64,000 nt of DNA, taken from NCBI GenBank assembly GCA_028285495.1, contig JANQPB010000037.1:104010-168009 (forward strand), given 5' to 3'. Shown one piece after another: positions 44,475 to 53,349 of the stretch. The stretch comes from Acidimicrobiales bacterium. Its GTDB lineage: Bacteria; Actinomycetota; Acidimicrobiia; Acidimicrobiales; SZUA-35. Position 1 is the stretch's first letter. Each line of letters begins with the position of its first letter. The translations under genes and the position numbers were made by a program. The notes beneath the pieces are model-generated. The model was not told the origin of the DNA. It did no database searches and worked only from the letters and a program-made list of their open reading frames with translations.

Positions 44475-45208
44475 TCACTCCCGTCGTCCCAGCGCGAGCT
44501 GGGTAGTGCCCTGCTCATCGTCGTAGAGCACCTGAGTACCGCTCATGGACTCCGTGAGACTCGCCCGGTCGTCACGAAACTGGCCGTCGCCTTGGGTCCA
44601 CCAACGATCGACCGCTTCCTCGGGGGTGTCAGCCCCGACTGCGTCCTCTGCGAAGTCGCTGATGGAGTCTTCGAAGAGGTCGTCGTCGCACGTGAGAGGA
44701 CCCCACACGAAGATCCCGTCGGCATGCTCGCCTCTCGGTGTCGGGTTGAGGGCGGCGGGATCGACCACGGCGGTGACCAGGGGCGCCAGGGTCAGGTCCG
44801 GTCCAGCTGGCCAGCCCGGTTCCACCGGGTCTGCGATCAGCGCAGCTGCTGGCCCGTCGTCCCCACAACCGACGTAGAGTCCTTCGACCAGCGGCCGATA
44901 CACGCCGTTCAACTCCTCGACGAACGCAACAACCGAAACACGATCGTAGGCCAACCGTCGAGGAGGGCTGCGTCGCTCGGAGCGACCCACCACTCGATCG
45001 TGAGTGGTTCGATGAGATCCGTTTCGTGCACCGGAAGCACGGTGAAGTCGGCCAGCGTCATCGTCACCCGGCCCTCGTCGAGGCTCATCTCGGCGACCGA
45101 GTCAGCCCGGACGACGTAGCCGGAGTAGTCGTTCGCCAGCTGGTTGGGCGACGCCGCTGGTTCATAGTCGTCGGCCAGATAAACGGCCGCCTTGGAGGTG
45201 AAGTTCAC
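44475..45208 (-). pseudogene. Hypothetical gene split by a frameshift
   Basis: GTG 45208 overlaps the stop of the lipoprotein gene (GTGA), and the frame reads sensibly for about 86 residues (NFTSKAAVYLADDYEPAASP, YSGYVVRADSVAEMSLDEGR, LIEPLTIEWWVAPSD). Near 44946-44965 sense passes to the next frame, which continues RVSVVAFVEELNGVYRPLVE, GLYVGCGDDG and IFVWGPLTCDDD to the stop at 44475. A one-base loss (or two-base gain) explains the break. Joined, the protein would be about 240 residues. It could be a recent mutation or a sequencing error. No family is known. Confidence 0.65.
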
Positions 45209-46353
45209 GATCCGTCGGTGGTGCTCGGCGATGATGCACCGGCCAGACACTCGGCATGGTGTTCGCTCGAAGGCAGCGGCCCACCCGGCATGGTGGAGAG
45301 GTCGGTCGTCCCGTCGGTGACGGTGACGTCGAGCCAGCACCAGCCGGGTACCTCGGCCAGAAAGAACGCAGTCGGAGCCGGCGATGAGGTTCGGACGATC
45401 CCGACCTCGATCGGCGTCGGATCGACGGCAGAACCATCGATCGACATCTCCGTCAGAATCACCCCCGACGCGTCCGCGCTCACCGGGCCGTGAACAATCG
45501 TGCTCCCACCGATCCTTGTCCACCAGCCGTGGCTGTTGCATCGCCGCTCACCGATCTCACCGTCGACATCGAGCCGAAAGCAGGTGAGCCGGCGGTCATT
45601 CTGGTCGAGTGGGTAGTCCGGTGGTACGAGCGCGACGAGTTGATAAACCGTCCCGTCAGCGCTCAGGCCCTGGGCGACGACCTCCTCGACGGCATCGGGC
45701 ACCTCCCCGGCCAGGGTGGCGGCCGCCCCGAGCGTCCGGTTGAGCACTGCCCACTCGTCGGCCCCAACCGCTCTCGCCCCGGCAGCGACAGCAAGCACGT
45801 CGTCGGCGTCAACCTGCTCTCCCCATTGCACGAGGACCCATCGCTGTTGGTCGTCTGGCCAGATGACCATCTGGCCATAGGTGACCCCGTCGTCGGCCAA
45901 CGGCAGGAGATACCCGGTTCGACCGTGCAGGCTGACCTCTTCGGCCCCAGGGATCCCGTCAGGTCCTGGTCCCTGGTTCGAGGTCGTGATGCTGAGTGGA
46001 CCGTCGAACACATCGCCCGGCTCCGGCTCACGCCGATAGACGATCGCGCGGCTCTCCTCGCCGTCCTGGACGACCGCCGGCACGAGTCCTTCCGGCAGCT
46101 GATCCAGCACCCACGCACCCTCACCCAGGGCAGCGGCCCCAGCCAGTGCGGCTGTCGTCGGGGGCGGCGTCGCCCCTGTCACTGTGGTCTGCGGGCCGGT
46201 GGTACTTGTCGGCTGCTGTTCCGAGCCGGACTCGATGACCGTTCTACCATCAGATCCGCACGCAGTCAGGCCCACGACAGCCAGGACCACCCACACGAGC
46301 ACGAGACCTCGGGTCGTTCGACCGCTGCCGGTGGTCATGGTGCATTCAACCAT
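45205..46353 (-). CDS. Putative lipoprotein with Thr-rich linker
   Basis: I start at ATG 46353, which has GGGGGCG upstream; ATG 46338 is an alternative. The product of 382 residues has a leader ending in GLTACGS, then a Thr/Pro/Ala linker to about residue 80. The globular part starts LGEGAWVLDQLPEGLVPAVV, reminiscent of the DLPEGWELV module seen in other exported proteins of this window. Four cysteines lie in the C-terminal third (TCFRLD, RRCNSHG, GWCWLD, HAECLAG). Its stop overlaps the start of the frameshifted gene downstream. Function is unknown. Confidence 0.72.
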   Translation of the reverse strand: MVECTMTTGSGRTTRGLVLVWVVLAVVGLTACGSDGRTVIESGSEQQPTSTTGPQTTVTGATPPPTTAALAGAAALGEGAWVLDQLPEGLVPAVVQDGEESRAIVYRREPEPGDVFDGPLSITTSNQGPGPDGIPGAEEVSLHGRTGYLLPLADDGVTYGQMVIWPDDQQRWVLVQWGEQVDADDVLAVAAGARAVGADEWAVLNRTLGAAATLAGEVPDAVEEVVAQGLSADGTVYQLVALVPPDYPLDQNDRRLTCFRLDVDGEIGERRCNSHGWWTRIGGSTIVHGPVSADASGVILTEMSIDGSAVDPTPIEVGIVRTSSPAPTAFFLAEVPGWCWLDVTVTDGTTDLSTMPGGPLPSSEHHAECLAGASSPSTTDGS

Positions 46354-46366
46354 GGTCGCGCCCCCG

Positions 46367-46564
46367 TCACTCGACACCCGGCCTCAACGATGCCGCCTGC
46401 CGTCCGGTAAGAGCTCCAGTGCCGCCGGTGGCCAGCATCGCTTGGTCACCGACGGCGTCGACCAGGTAGTCGTCGAGCTGGCAACGCTTCGCTTCCTCGA
46501 GCGTTCCCGGTGTCGGGCAGTCCACCCGGGCCAGAACGGCCGGGAGTTCTGCGCACGGCGTCAT
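46367..46564 (-). CDS. Possible 65-residue small protein
   Basis: Between two lipoprotein genes on the same strand, a frame from ATG 46564 encodes 65 residues (MTPCAELPAVLARVDCPTPG, EEAKRCQLDDYLVDAVGDQA). It has three cysteines and no hydrophobic helix. The spacing of 10 bases to the upstream stop and 13 bases to the next start fits an operon member. No ribosome binding site is clear, so support is mainly from position. Confidence 0.35.
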   Translation of the reverse strand: MTPCAELPAVLARVDCPTPGTLEEAKRCQLDDYLVDAVGDQAMLATGGTGALTGRQAASLRPGVE

Positions 46565-46574
46565 GACTGACGCT

Positions 46575-48023
46575 CTATGCGAATCCGATCGGTTCGTCGA
46601 ACTCAGCGAAAGTGAAGTGCCTGGCCTCAAGGTCTTCGGGGTAGTACCAGTAGTCGATCAGGAGCCAGCGAGGCTCGTCGGCAAGGACCGTGAACTCCGC
46701 GGTCAGTTTGGCACCGGTGTCGCTCTGCGCCGTGATGGCGTGGACTCCCGGTTGGAGGCCTCTGATGTCGAAGGCGATCCAGTTGTGCTGCCCGAGCACC
46801 TCGAAACGCTCGTCGACCACGGTCAGGTCTCCGATGCTGACCGTGAGATGGATCGGGTCGTCGGCGAAGCTTTGGTTGGAGACCCACAGCTTGACCTCTG
46901 CCGGCCCCGGATCGGTCTGCAGCTCGCCGAGGGGGCGGCCTCGTTCGACCGTCACTCCAGTCGGCTGGTCGCCCCGGGCTTCGGCGGAGTCCGACCCGTC
47001 TGCTCGTCGGATGCCGTTCTGGTCGTTGTTGACGATGGCGACTTCACCGTAGGTGTTGTCGAGGCACCGCTCGGCGAGCGCTGCGGCATCGAGACCAGCG
47101 GTTGTCCTCACCCCGGCCACGGTGTGAAAGCCGCCCCGACCGGTGACCCGGTCGGTCAGGCCGACCTCGTCCCGATTGGGCAGAATGACGACCTGTCGCC
47201 CGCTGTCCCACCGAGTTCGGTTCGGCCACACGATCGGATAGCGCTCCTCTCCGTCCTCTGATCGGAGATACAGGCAGTCGTCCTGGATCTCCAGCGTCCC
47301 CACGATTTCGGCGTCTGCGCCATCGGTCGCTTCTCGCGCGAGGTGCCGTAGGACCGGACCATCGACACCGGAGTCGAGGGCCTCGACCGACTCGCCACTG
47401 ATGACCTCGACCATCCGAGCCAGCTCCGTCAGCGAGAGCCCCGCCGCGTCTGCGGGTAGCGGCTCGATGACCGGCGTCGGCGTGGTGCCGTCGACACAAT
47501 CGACAACCAGCCCCTGAACATCGGCGACGTACGCGCCGGGCGCAGGCTCCCAGAAATCGAGGAAGGCAACGAAGGCCAGGCCTTCGACGCTGAGGGCTGC
47601 TGCCAGCGGATCCGCTCCGGCCCCGTCCGGAAACAGGGTCATGTACGAGAACTCACCCACGGCGGCCCCGACATCGCCAAAGGGGTGCAGCACCTCCGGC
47701 GACTGCACAGACAGGACTGTCCAACTGTTGTCACCGACGTCGGGATCCGACTCACCGACGACTCGACCGACCGACCCGACAGTGCCGGCGAGAACGATAT
47801 CTGAGTTCTCGATCAACGCCGCCAGATCCTGTGCCGGCTCGTAGTCGTACGTCGGCAGCCCCGACCGGAGCAGCTCGACGACCTCATCGCGGTCCGAGGC
47901 ACACGACAGCCCAACCGGCTCACCCACGGTCTCAACCCCTTGCTCGGTGCCACACGCCGACCAAAGAAGCACGGCCGCTGCAGCAACCGGAGCGAAGCGC
48001 ACCCATGGTGACCTCAGCCTCAT
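46575..48023 (-). CDS. Large putative lipoprotein of unknown function
   Basis: The 482-residue product has a leader RLRSPWVRFAPVAAAAVLLW ending in the lipobox WSAC at about position 24. The first half contains ALIENSDIVLAGTVGSVGRV and WTVLSVQSPEVLHPFGDVGA, a layout seen in exported proteins with a stress-like or cell-surface role. The second half has a GLTDRVTGRGGFHTVAGVRT stretch and a final beta-sandwich-like region (LWVSNQSFADDPIHLTVSIG, GVHAITAQSDTGAKL). That last region resembles Ig-like carbohydrate- or ligand-binding folds. Family and substrate are unknown. Confidence 0.72.
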   Translation of the reverse strand: MRLRSPWVRFAPVAAAAVLLWSACGTEQGVETVGEPVGLSCASDRDEVVELLRSGLPTYDYEPAQDLAALIENSDIVLAGTVGSVGRVVGESDPDVGDNSWTVLSVQSPEVLHPFGDVGAAVGEFSYMTLFPDGAGADPLAAALSVEGLAFVAFLDFWEPAPGAYVADVQGLVVDCVDGTTPTPVIEPLPADAAGLSLTELARMVEVISGESVEALDSGVDGPVLRHLAREATDGADAEIVGTLEIQDDCLYLRSEDGEERYPIVWPNRTRWDSGRQVVILPNRDEVGLTDRVTGRGGFHTVAGVRTTAGLDAAALAERCLDNTYGEVAIVNNDQNGIRRADGSDSAEARGDQPTGVTVERGRPLGELQTDPGPAEVKLWVSNQSFADDPIHLTVSIGDLTVVDERFEVLGQHNWIAFDIRGLQPGVHAITAQSDTGAKLTAEFTVLADEPRWLLIDYWYYPEDLEARHFTFAEFDEPIGFA

Positions 48024-48184
48024 ACAGGTACGACGATACGACCGGCACGTTGGTTCCCGAGAACAGACGACAACGCTCAGCTCCAGCCATGCCCAGGGCC
48101 ACCCGAGAACGACACGACTGCCACGCGCGAGAGAACCGGCCGTCCGTCGCCGTACGCCTGCGGGGATCGCGCGGCGGGTGGTCG

Positions 48185-48532
48185 CTACGGCTCGATGCCC
48201 AAGTGGTCGGTAATGAGCTCGTCGAGCTGCTCGCTGGTGAGCAGGCCGGTCGAGACGTGAACCACATCTCCGCTGGCGCCAATCAAGAGGGTCGACGGCG
48301 GGCCCGAACCCCCGACCTCCTCGAAGATCTCCTGACCCGGCTGGAAGACGGTCACGTGTTCGACCTCGGCCCCTTCGACGTACGCCCGCCGCTCGGCCTC
48401 GGTCAAGTCATGATTGACCCCGACGACCCGAAGAGCGCCGTTGAGCCTTCGCTGCGCTTCGTCAAGAGTCGGCAGGTAGTTCCGCTCGGGCGTAGCCCAG
48501 GATGCGAAGAAGTGAGCGACGACCGGATTCAT
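48185..48532 (-). CDS. Thioredoxin-fold protein lacking both active-site cysteines
   Basis: The 115-residue product reads NPVVAHFFASWATPERNYLP where TlpA/thioredoxin proteins have VVxFFASWCxPCRxxLP. Both catalytic cysteines are replaced (Ala and Glu), while the Trp and Pro are kept. The rest follows the fold, including EVEHVTVFQPGQEIFEEVG and GPPSTLLIGASGDVVH with the cis-proline position. No signal peptide is present and the first strand is at the very start, so the N-terminus may have been lost. Redox activity is unlikely; it may be a scaffold or a relic. It is 33 bases from the monooxygenase gene. Confidence 0.65.
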   Translation of the reverse strand: MNPVVAHFFASWATPERNYLPTLDEAQRRLNGALRVVGVNHDLTEAERRAYVEGAEVEHVTVFQPGQEIFEEVGGSGPPSTLLIGASGDVVHVSTGLLTSEQLDELITDHLGIEP

Positions 48533-48565
48533 CGTGGCTGATGGTCTCGTGCCCGTCGGTGGACG

Positions 48566-49501
48566 TCAACGTGCGACCGTCTCGAAGTGGGTCAGCTGGA
48601 GCTCGGGATCCCCGGCAAAGCGGACGACAAGATGCTCGATGCCCGACTGTGCGTACGTGTCCAAGATCCCGGCGAGGCTCGAAGCCGGTCCGGCGTAGCA
48701 ACCTTGGAGTGTTCGCATCGCGGGTCCGTGACCTGGGTAGTACGCATCGAGAAATGAGTCGAGCTTGGACTCAGCTCGCTCGGAGTCCTCATCAAGAGTG
48801 ACGGTGAGATACGCAGCTGCGACGGGAGGGGCCGGCCGTTCGAGCTCGCCCGCAAGCGCTGAGGTGAGGGCGATCCCCTCGCGACAACGCTCCAGCGGGC
48901 CGATGGGAATGACGCCTTCGAAGCGGCTTGCGGCTCGTCGATAGCCAGCGTGTGAGTTCGCCGCGTACCACAACGGTGGGCCTCCATCTTGCGCTGGTCG
49001 CGGACGGACGGAGGCCTCCTCGAGCTCGTAGAACGCTCCCCGATGGGTGACGATCGACTCGGACCAGAGGCGTCGCATGACGTGTATGTGTTCGTTGAAC
49101 CGCCCGACTCGACGTTCGAATTCGGTGCCGGCGTTTGCGAACTCGGCCCGGACGGCGGGTGTGTCGTTGGCGATGCCCACGCCCACGACGAGTCGGCCCT
49201 CGCAGACTTGGTCGAGCGTGGCGATTTGGTGGGCAAGTGGCACTGGGTGGCGGAGGACCGGGAGCAGAACCGCTGTGCCGATCGTTGCCACGGTGGTCGT
49301 TGCGAGTGCGGCGAGCAGCGTCAGAGGGTCGTGTCGGGGTCGTGCGGTGATCGAATCGCCAGCCCAGAGCGAGTCGAAGCCGGCTGCGGTTGCGAGATCA
49401 GCGAGACCCAAGAGCCGCGCGGTCGTGATCCCATCGGTGATGGCCTCTCTGGTCGGAAGCAGGTAGCCGAGGCTGGGACGTTCGAGCTGCGTGGGTTCCA
49501 T
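48566..49501 (-). CDS. Luciferase-like flavin monooxygenase (LLM family)
   Basis: The 311-residue protein is a TIM-barrel LLM-class oxidoreductase. Visible marks are LADLATAAGFDSLWAGDSIT, ATIGTAVLLPVLRHPVPLAH, and ATLDQVCEGRLVVGVGIAND, which is the core signature. RRLWSESIVTHRGAFYELEE and SLAGILDTYAQSGIEHLVVR follow. These enzymes use FMNH2 or F420; the F420 option is common in Actinomycetota but is not shown here. The substrate is unknown. The upstream neighbour lies across a 423-base gap. Confidence 0.87.
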   Translation of the reverse strand: MEPTQLERPSLGYLLPTREAITDGITTARLLGLADLATAAGFDSLWAGDSITARPRHDPLTLLAALATTTVATIGTAVLLPVLRHPVPLAHQIATLDQVCEGRLVVGVGIANDTPAVRAEFANAGTEFERRVGRFNEHIHVMRRLWSESIVTHRGAFYELEEASVRPRPAQDGGPPLWYAANSHAGYRRAASRFEGVIPIGPLERCREGIALTSALAGELERPAPPVAAAYLTVTLDEDSERAESKLDSFLDAYYPGHGPAMRTLQGCYAGPASSLAGILDTYAQSGIEHLVVRFAGDPELQLTHFETVAR

Positions 49502-49924
49502 GTCAGCTGAGCCGCACGCAAGCGGCGCAGTTGCGGTCGGTGACCGGTGATGGCCACTCGAACGGCCAGGGCAGATGGCGGACAGGTGGATGCATGAATG
49601 CCCATGTGGTTCGGGTGGATGTGACCATAGAGGAAGGGACTGCCGCGGGTTGAGGTGTCAGGTTGGTCAGGCGGCGAGTGCCGGCTGAGGAGTCATGATT
49701 GTCTCGTATCCGGTCGGGGTCAATCGGCCGAGGCGTTTCTGGCATCGGCGCTGGTCCACCAGAAAACCACCTCCCCCACAGCGGCGACATCCCCGCCACA
49801 CTCGACCCCTCGGACCCCGGAGGCCCAATCAACATGCCCCGTCGACACCTCACCCCCCGAGACGCTCGGGGCGAACCTCATCGACGCACGCCGACGCGAC
49901 GCCGGCGTCTAGCCCAGCCACGCC
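49502..49924. other. Intergenic region between divergent genes, no gene seen
   Basis: This 423-base gap lies between the monooxygenase gene and a broken VOC gene. Its open frames are His/Pro/Arg/Thr-rich and I see no ribosome binding site or known domain. It should contain the monooxygenase promoter. Confidence 0.45.
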
Positions 49925-50337
49925 ATGCGATACATCCGCCACGTCGTCGTGTTCGACGCCGCAAACGTCGCCACCCGGCGCGCCTTCCGGGCAGCAATGC
50001 TGGGTGGCCGCGTCTTCGACGACGACCAGAGCTTCGACTGCGTCATCGACGCCGACGGCCACTGGCGCATCGGAATCCAGCACGCTCCGAATCGCACGCC
50101 ACCCGACTGGCCCCACAGCAGCCCCCAACAGGTCCACATCGACCTCCACGCCGATGACGGCCCTGCAGCACACCAACGAGCCATCGAACTCGGAGCCACC
50201 GTGCTCCGTCCCGGTGACCTCAACAGCCACGACGGTCACACTGTCTACGTGACCCAGCCGGGCACCCCTTCTGCATCGGCTGGGGCCGCCCCACCCACGC
50301 GCAACTCCGCCGCTACCTGGCGACAGGCGCCGACTGA
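49925..50337 (+). pseudogene. VOC-superfamily gene with a one-base frameshift
   Basis: From ATG 49925 the frame reads as a VOC/glyoxalase-like protein (MRYIRHVVVFDAANVATRRA, QQVHIDLHADDGPAAHQRA, IELGATVLRP) up to VYV at 50251. After that the sense continues in another frame as AGHPFCIGWGRPTHAQLRRY to a stop at 50335-50337. Restoring one G (GTGAC to GTGGAC) gives the usual VYVDPAGHPFC end of these proteins, about 137 residues in all. As written, the frame runs on to 50425 with nonsense. It is a recent mutation or a sequencing error. Confidence 0.75.
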
Positions 50338-50550
50338 ACCTGCTGCCGCCACCCACCCCGCTCAGGGCAACGTGCGCCGCCCCCGAACGGGAGAGTCGAG
50401 TCTTTGTTCGTGTCGTGTGACATGAGCCGGTGGCCCCGAGGCGGCGCGCCCCCAACGCGCCGACGTCCTCCCCCGCCATCAGGCGACGGCGAGAGCTCGA
50501 TCGACCCGACGGCGGGTCGCTGAGTTCGGGACCGTGGGCGTCTGCGTCAC

Positions 50551-51369
50551 TCAGGAGGTGCCGGGGCCTTCGTTGTTGTCTGCACCGGCCTCGAGGAGCT
50601 CGGTGATCATCGGCATCGTCACTCCGACGTCTTCGGCGGCGGCGAGGGCTCGGCGCATGTCCTTGACCGGCATGCCGGTGAGGGTGATTCGTTCGTGTGG
50701 GAGCCGCCAGGTCTCGGAGAGCAGGCTTCGGCCGGTGGACTGGTTGAGGAAGGTCATGAACGTGTCGAGGTCCATGCCCTGCGCTGCGACCATCTCCCGG
50801 ACCTCCATGATGAGACCGAACGTACCGATCACCATGGCGTTGTTGCCGAGTTTCATCACCTGACCGGTCCCGACGGGGCCGCAGTGCGCGACGTTGCCCA
50901 TCGGTTCGAGCACGGGTCGGCATCGCTCGATGTCGTCGGATTCGCCCCCGATCATCAGGGTGAGGGTGCCGTCGACTGCGCCCTGGACCATGCCGCTGAT
51001 CGGGCAGTCGAGCACGGTGAGCCCCGTCTCGATGGCCTCGGCGGCGAGCTCCTTGCAGTAGGTGGGCGAGACCGTGCTCATGACGATCACGACGCCTCCG
51101 GGTTTCATCGCTGCCATGGCTCCATCGGCGCCGCGCAGTATTCGGTCGTTCTGTTCCTCGTCCCACACGACGGTCATGACGACGTCGGCTACGGCTCCGA
51201 CCTGTGCCGGGCCGGCCACTTCGCGGAGCCCTTCGGCAATGAGGCGTTCGATGGGCTCGCGGTTTCGGTTGGCGCAGCTGACGACGTCGATGCCGGCCCG
51301 CAGCAGGTTCGCGGCCATGGGTTCTCCCATGGCGCCGAGTCCGATGAATCCGACGGTTGTTGCGGTCAT
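50551..51369 (-). CDS. NAD(P)-dependent beta-hydroxyacid dehydrogenase (HIBADH family)
   Basis: The 272-residue protein has the nucleotide-binding motif GFIGLGAMGEPMAANL, the substrate motif DCPISGMVQGAVDGTLTLMI, and the catalytic Lys in GTGQVMKLGNNAM. It also has the C-terminal helix bundle (LDTFMTFLNQSTGRS). This order is that of 3-hydroxyisobutyrate/tartronate semialdehyde dehydrogenases and imine reductase-like relatives. It oxidises a beta-hydroxyacid with NAD(P). It precedes two alpha/beta hydrolase genes in reading order of the strand after them (34 bases), so it may act in the same catabolic route. Confidence 0.9.
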   Translation of the reverse strand: MTATTVGFIGLGAMGEPMAANLLRAGIDVVSCANRNREPIERLIAEGLREVAGPAQVGAVADVVMTVVWDEEQNDRILRGADGAMAAMKPGGVVIVMSTVSPTYCKELAAEAIETGLTVLDCPISGMVQGAVDGTLTLMIGGESDDIERCRPVLEPMGNVAHCGPVGTGQVMKLGNNAMVIGTFGLIMEVREMVAAQGMDLDTFMTFLNQSTGRSLLSETWRLPHERITLTGMPVKDMRRALAAAEDVGVTMPMITELLEAGADNNEGPGTS

Positions 51370-51403
51370 GGGGTGCTCCTCGTGGGGTGTTCCAGCGTTG
51401 GGA

Positions 51404-52279
51404 TCACAGGTGGTCGTCGAAGAACGACAGGATCTCGGCTGGATGCTTGGTCAGGTACTCGTACCCTGCTGCGCGTTTCGGGCCGAGGTCGAGCCACATC
51501 ATGTCCTTCTCGACTGTGAGGGCGTCGAAGTACTCCTCGATCGATCGTCGGTTGAGGTACTCGTCGTTGCTGTTCTGGACGAGGCGGGTCGGGACGTTGA
51601 TCGCGTGGACGTGGTCCATGAAGGTGATCGCGTCGAGGTCCATTCGGGTGCGCTCGTTGTTGCGGCGGGTGACGCGGCGGCCGACGAAGTTGTCGAGTCG
51701 TAGCGCCTTGATGAAGTCGGGGTAGCGCAGCGGCTGGATTGCGATCATCGCCTTGATCCGGTTGTTGTCGGCCAGGCCGCCTGGCTCGCCAAATGCGTAG
51801 GTGGACGAGGCGGCGCCCATGCAGATGCTGAGGAGACCGATCGTTGCGTCCGGGTAGTCGGGGTGGGTGCTGGCGAACTGGACGGCGGCGAGGACGTCTT
51901 TGGTCTCCTCGGGGCCCCAAGTCACCCACTCGCAGGTGCCGGTGTCGCTTTCGCCGTGGTTGCGGGTGTCGTAGGTGAGCACGGAGTGGCCGGCATCGAC
52001 CAGCCACCTCACGTGCTTCATGAACGGGATGCTCTCCCTCCACATGAGCGGCCGGCCCTTGCCTTCGGGCGTGTAGCCGGAGCGGCTGCACTGCACGCCG
52101 TAGTGGGATTGCACGATGATCTTGTCGGCGCCGCCGCGTACGAGCCACCCCCGGAGGGTGACGCCGTCGCTGGCCTCGAACTCGACGTCGTCGTAGGTGA
52201 GGCCTTCATCGGCGGGGGTGCCGAACACGGGCGCTTTGCCGCCTTCGACGATCGAGTTGGACAGGTAGTTGGTGATCAC
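51404..52279 (-). CDS. Alpha/beta hydrolase, second of a coupled pair
   Basis: Start GTG 52279 overlaps the upstream hydrolase stop (GTGA). The 291-residue protein has FEASDGVTLRGWLVRGGADK, a strand SVLTYDTRNHGESD, a nucleophile region reading LLSICMGAASS where the usual Ser is Cys (CMG), and acid and His regions toward the C-terminus (RLVQNSNDEYLN). The Cys at the elbow is also present in its partner. It is related to the family of dienelactone-hydrolase-like or UilS-type proteins near AraC regulators. Activity and substrate are unknown. Confidence 0.82.
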   Translation of the reverse strand: MITNYLSNSIVEGGKAPVFGTPADEGLTYDDVEFEASDGVTLRGWLVRGGADKIIVQSHYGVQCSRSGYTPEGKGRPLMWRESIPFMKHVRWLVDAGHSVLTYDTRNHGESDTGTCEWVTWGPEETKDVLAAVQFASTHPDYPDATIGLLSICMGAASSTYAFGEPGGLADNNRIKAMIAIQPLRYPDFIKALRLDNFVGRRVTRRNNERTRMDLDAITFMDHVHAINVPTRLVQNSNDEYLNRRSIEEYFDALTVEKDMMWLDLGPKRAAGYEYLTKHPAEILSFFDDHL

Positions 52280-53196
52280 GTCGCCGGTCCGCCGTGGTGG
52301 GCGTCGAACCATTCGATCATCTCGGCGGGGTTGTCGGAGAAGTAGTTGTAGCCCTGGAAGCGCCAGGGGGTTCCTTCCAGGTACTCGATCTTCTTGTCGT
52401 CGAGCGGGACGAGTTCGAACATCTCCTGGACGTCGGTCCAGCGCGAGTTGGTGTCGTCGCGCACCTGGAAGAAGAACGTCGGGACGTTGATCGACGCCGC
52501 CTTGGGGATGATGTTGTGATCCTGAACGGTCAGCCCGGTCATCTCGTTGTAGATCGGTTCGAAGGCGCTGACGCCTTCGTCGACCGGGATCTGCATCCGT
52601 TCGCAGTTCCGCTCGATCGATGTCCTTCCTTTCAGGGGTGCAATCGCGATCATCGACGTCACGCCCTCGAAGGCTTCCGGGTGCCGGTCCATTGCGTTGA
52701 ACGTCGCATTCGCGCCCATGCACATGCTCATCATCGAGACCTCGTCGTCCCTGGTGTCCTCACGGCCGCGGACGTAGTCCAGCGAGGCGAGCACCTCTTG
52801 CCACTCGTAGTAGCCGACACCGGAGATCGCGCTTTCGCCGTCGCCGCTTCCGCCGTGACTGCGCAGATCGTAGGCCAGCACGCTGTAGCCGGCGTCGACC
52901 AGCGCCTTGTAACGCGGCAAGAAGTTGACCTCGAACCCGCCAGCGAAGTCGAGCCCTTCCAGGTGGCCGGCGAAGCCGTACTTGTTGCCAGGAGAGAAGT
53001 GGTTGCTGATGACAACACGGTTCGACGAGCCGGGCATGAACCAGCCCGAGACCTCGATGCCGTCCGCGGTCCGAAACGAGACCTCTTCGTACTCGAGGCC
53101 GTACTCGTCGGGCGTGCGCAGCACCGGGAGGCGCGGCGGTGTGGACAGCCCCTCGGCGAGTGCGCCGAGCATTGCAGTCTGTTCATCGGTGATCAT
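52276..53196 (-). CDS. Alpha/beta hydrolase, first of a coupled pair
   Basis: ATG 53196 lies after GGAGG, giving 306 residues. It shows YEEVSFRTADGIEVSGWFMP, VLAYDLRSHGGSGDGES, a nucleophile elbow SMMSMCMGANATF with Cys in the usual Ser place, and PTFFFQVRDDTNSRW at the acid position. The same architecture and Cys elbow occur in the downstream paralogue, suggesting a duplicated pair acting as a heterodimer or on related substrates (inference). It is transcribed divergently from an AraC regulator across about 153 bases. Confidence 0.84.
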   Translation of the reverse strand: MITDEQTAMLGALAEGLSTPPRLPVLRTPDEYGLEYEEVSFRTADGIEVSGWFMPGSSNRVVISNHFSPGNKYGFAGHLEGLDFAGGFEVNFLPRYKALVDAGYSVLAYDLRSHGGSGDGESAISGVGYYEWQEVLASLDYVRGREDTRDDEVSMMSMCMGANATFNAMDRHPEAFEGVTSMIAIAPLKGRTSIERNCERMQIPVDEGVSAFEPIYNEMTGLTVQDHNIIPKAASINVPTFFFQVRDDTNSRWTDVQEMFELVPLDDKKIEYLEGTPWRFQGYNYFSDNPAEMIEWFDAHHGGPAT

Positions 53197-53349
53197 GGGA
53201 CCTCCAGGAGGACGTGCGGGGCTCTCGTCGCACGCTACGACGGGCGCCCATCGCCCCGCGAGCACGATCGACCGCAGGTCTTACACATTCGTACTCAAAG
53301 CGGGTCGATCTGCTGAATTCCAGGTCCATGAGGTGTACGTTCGTCCGAA

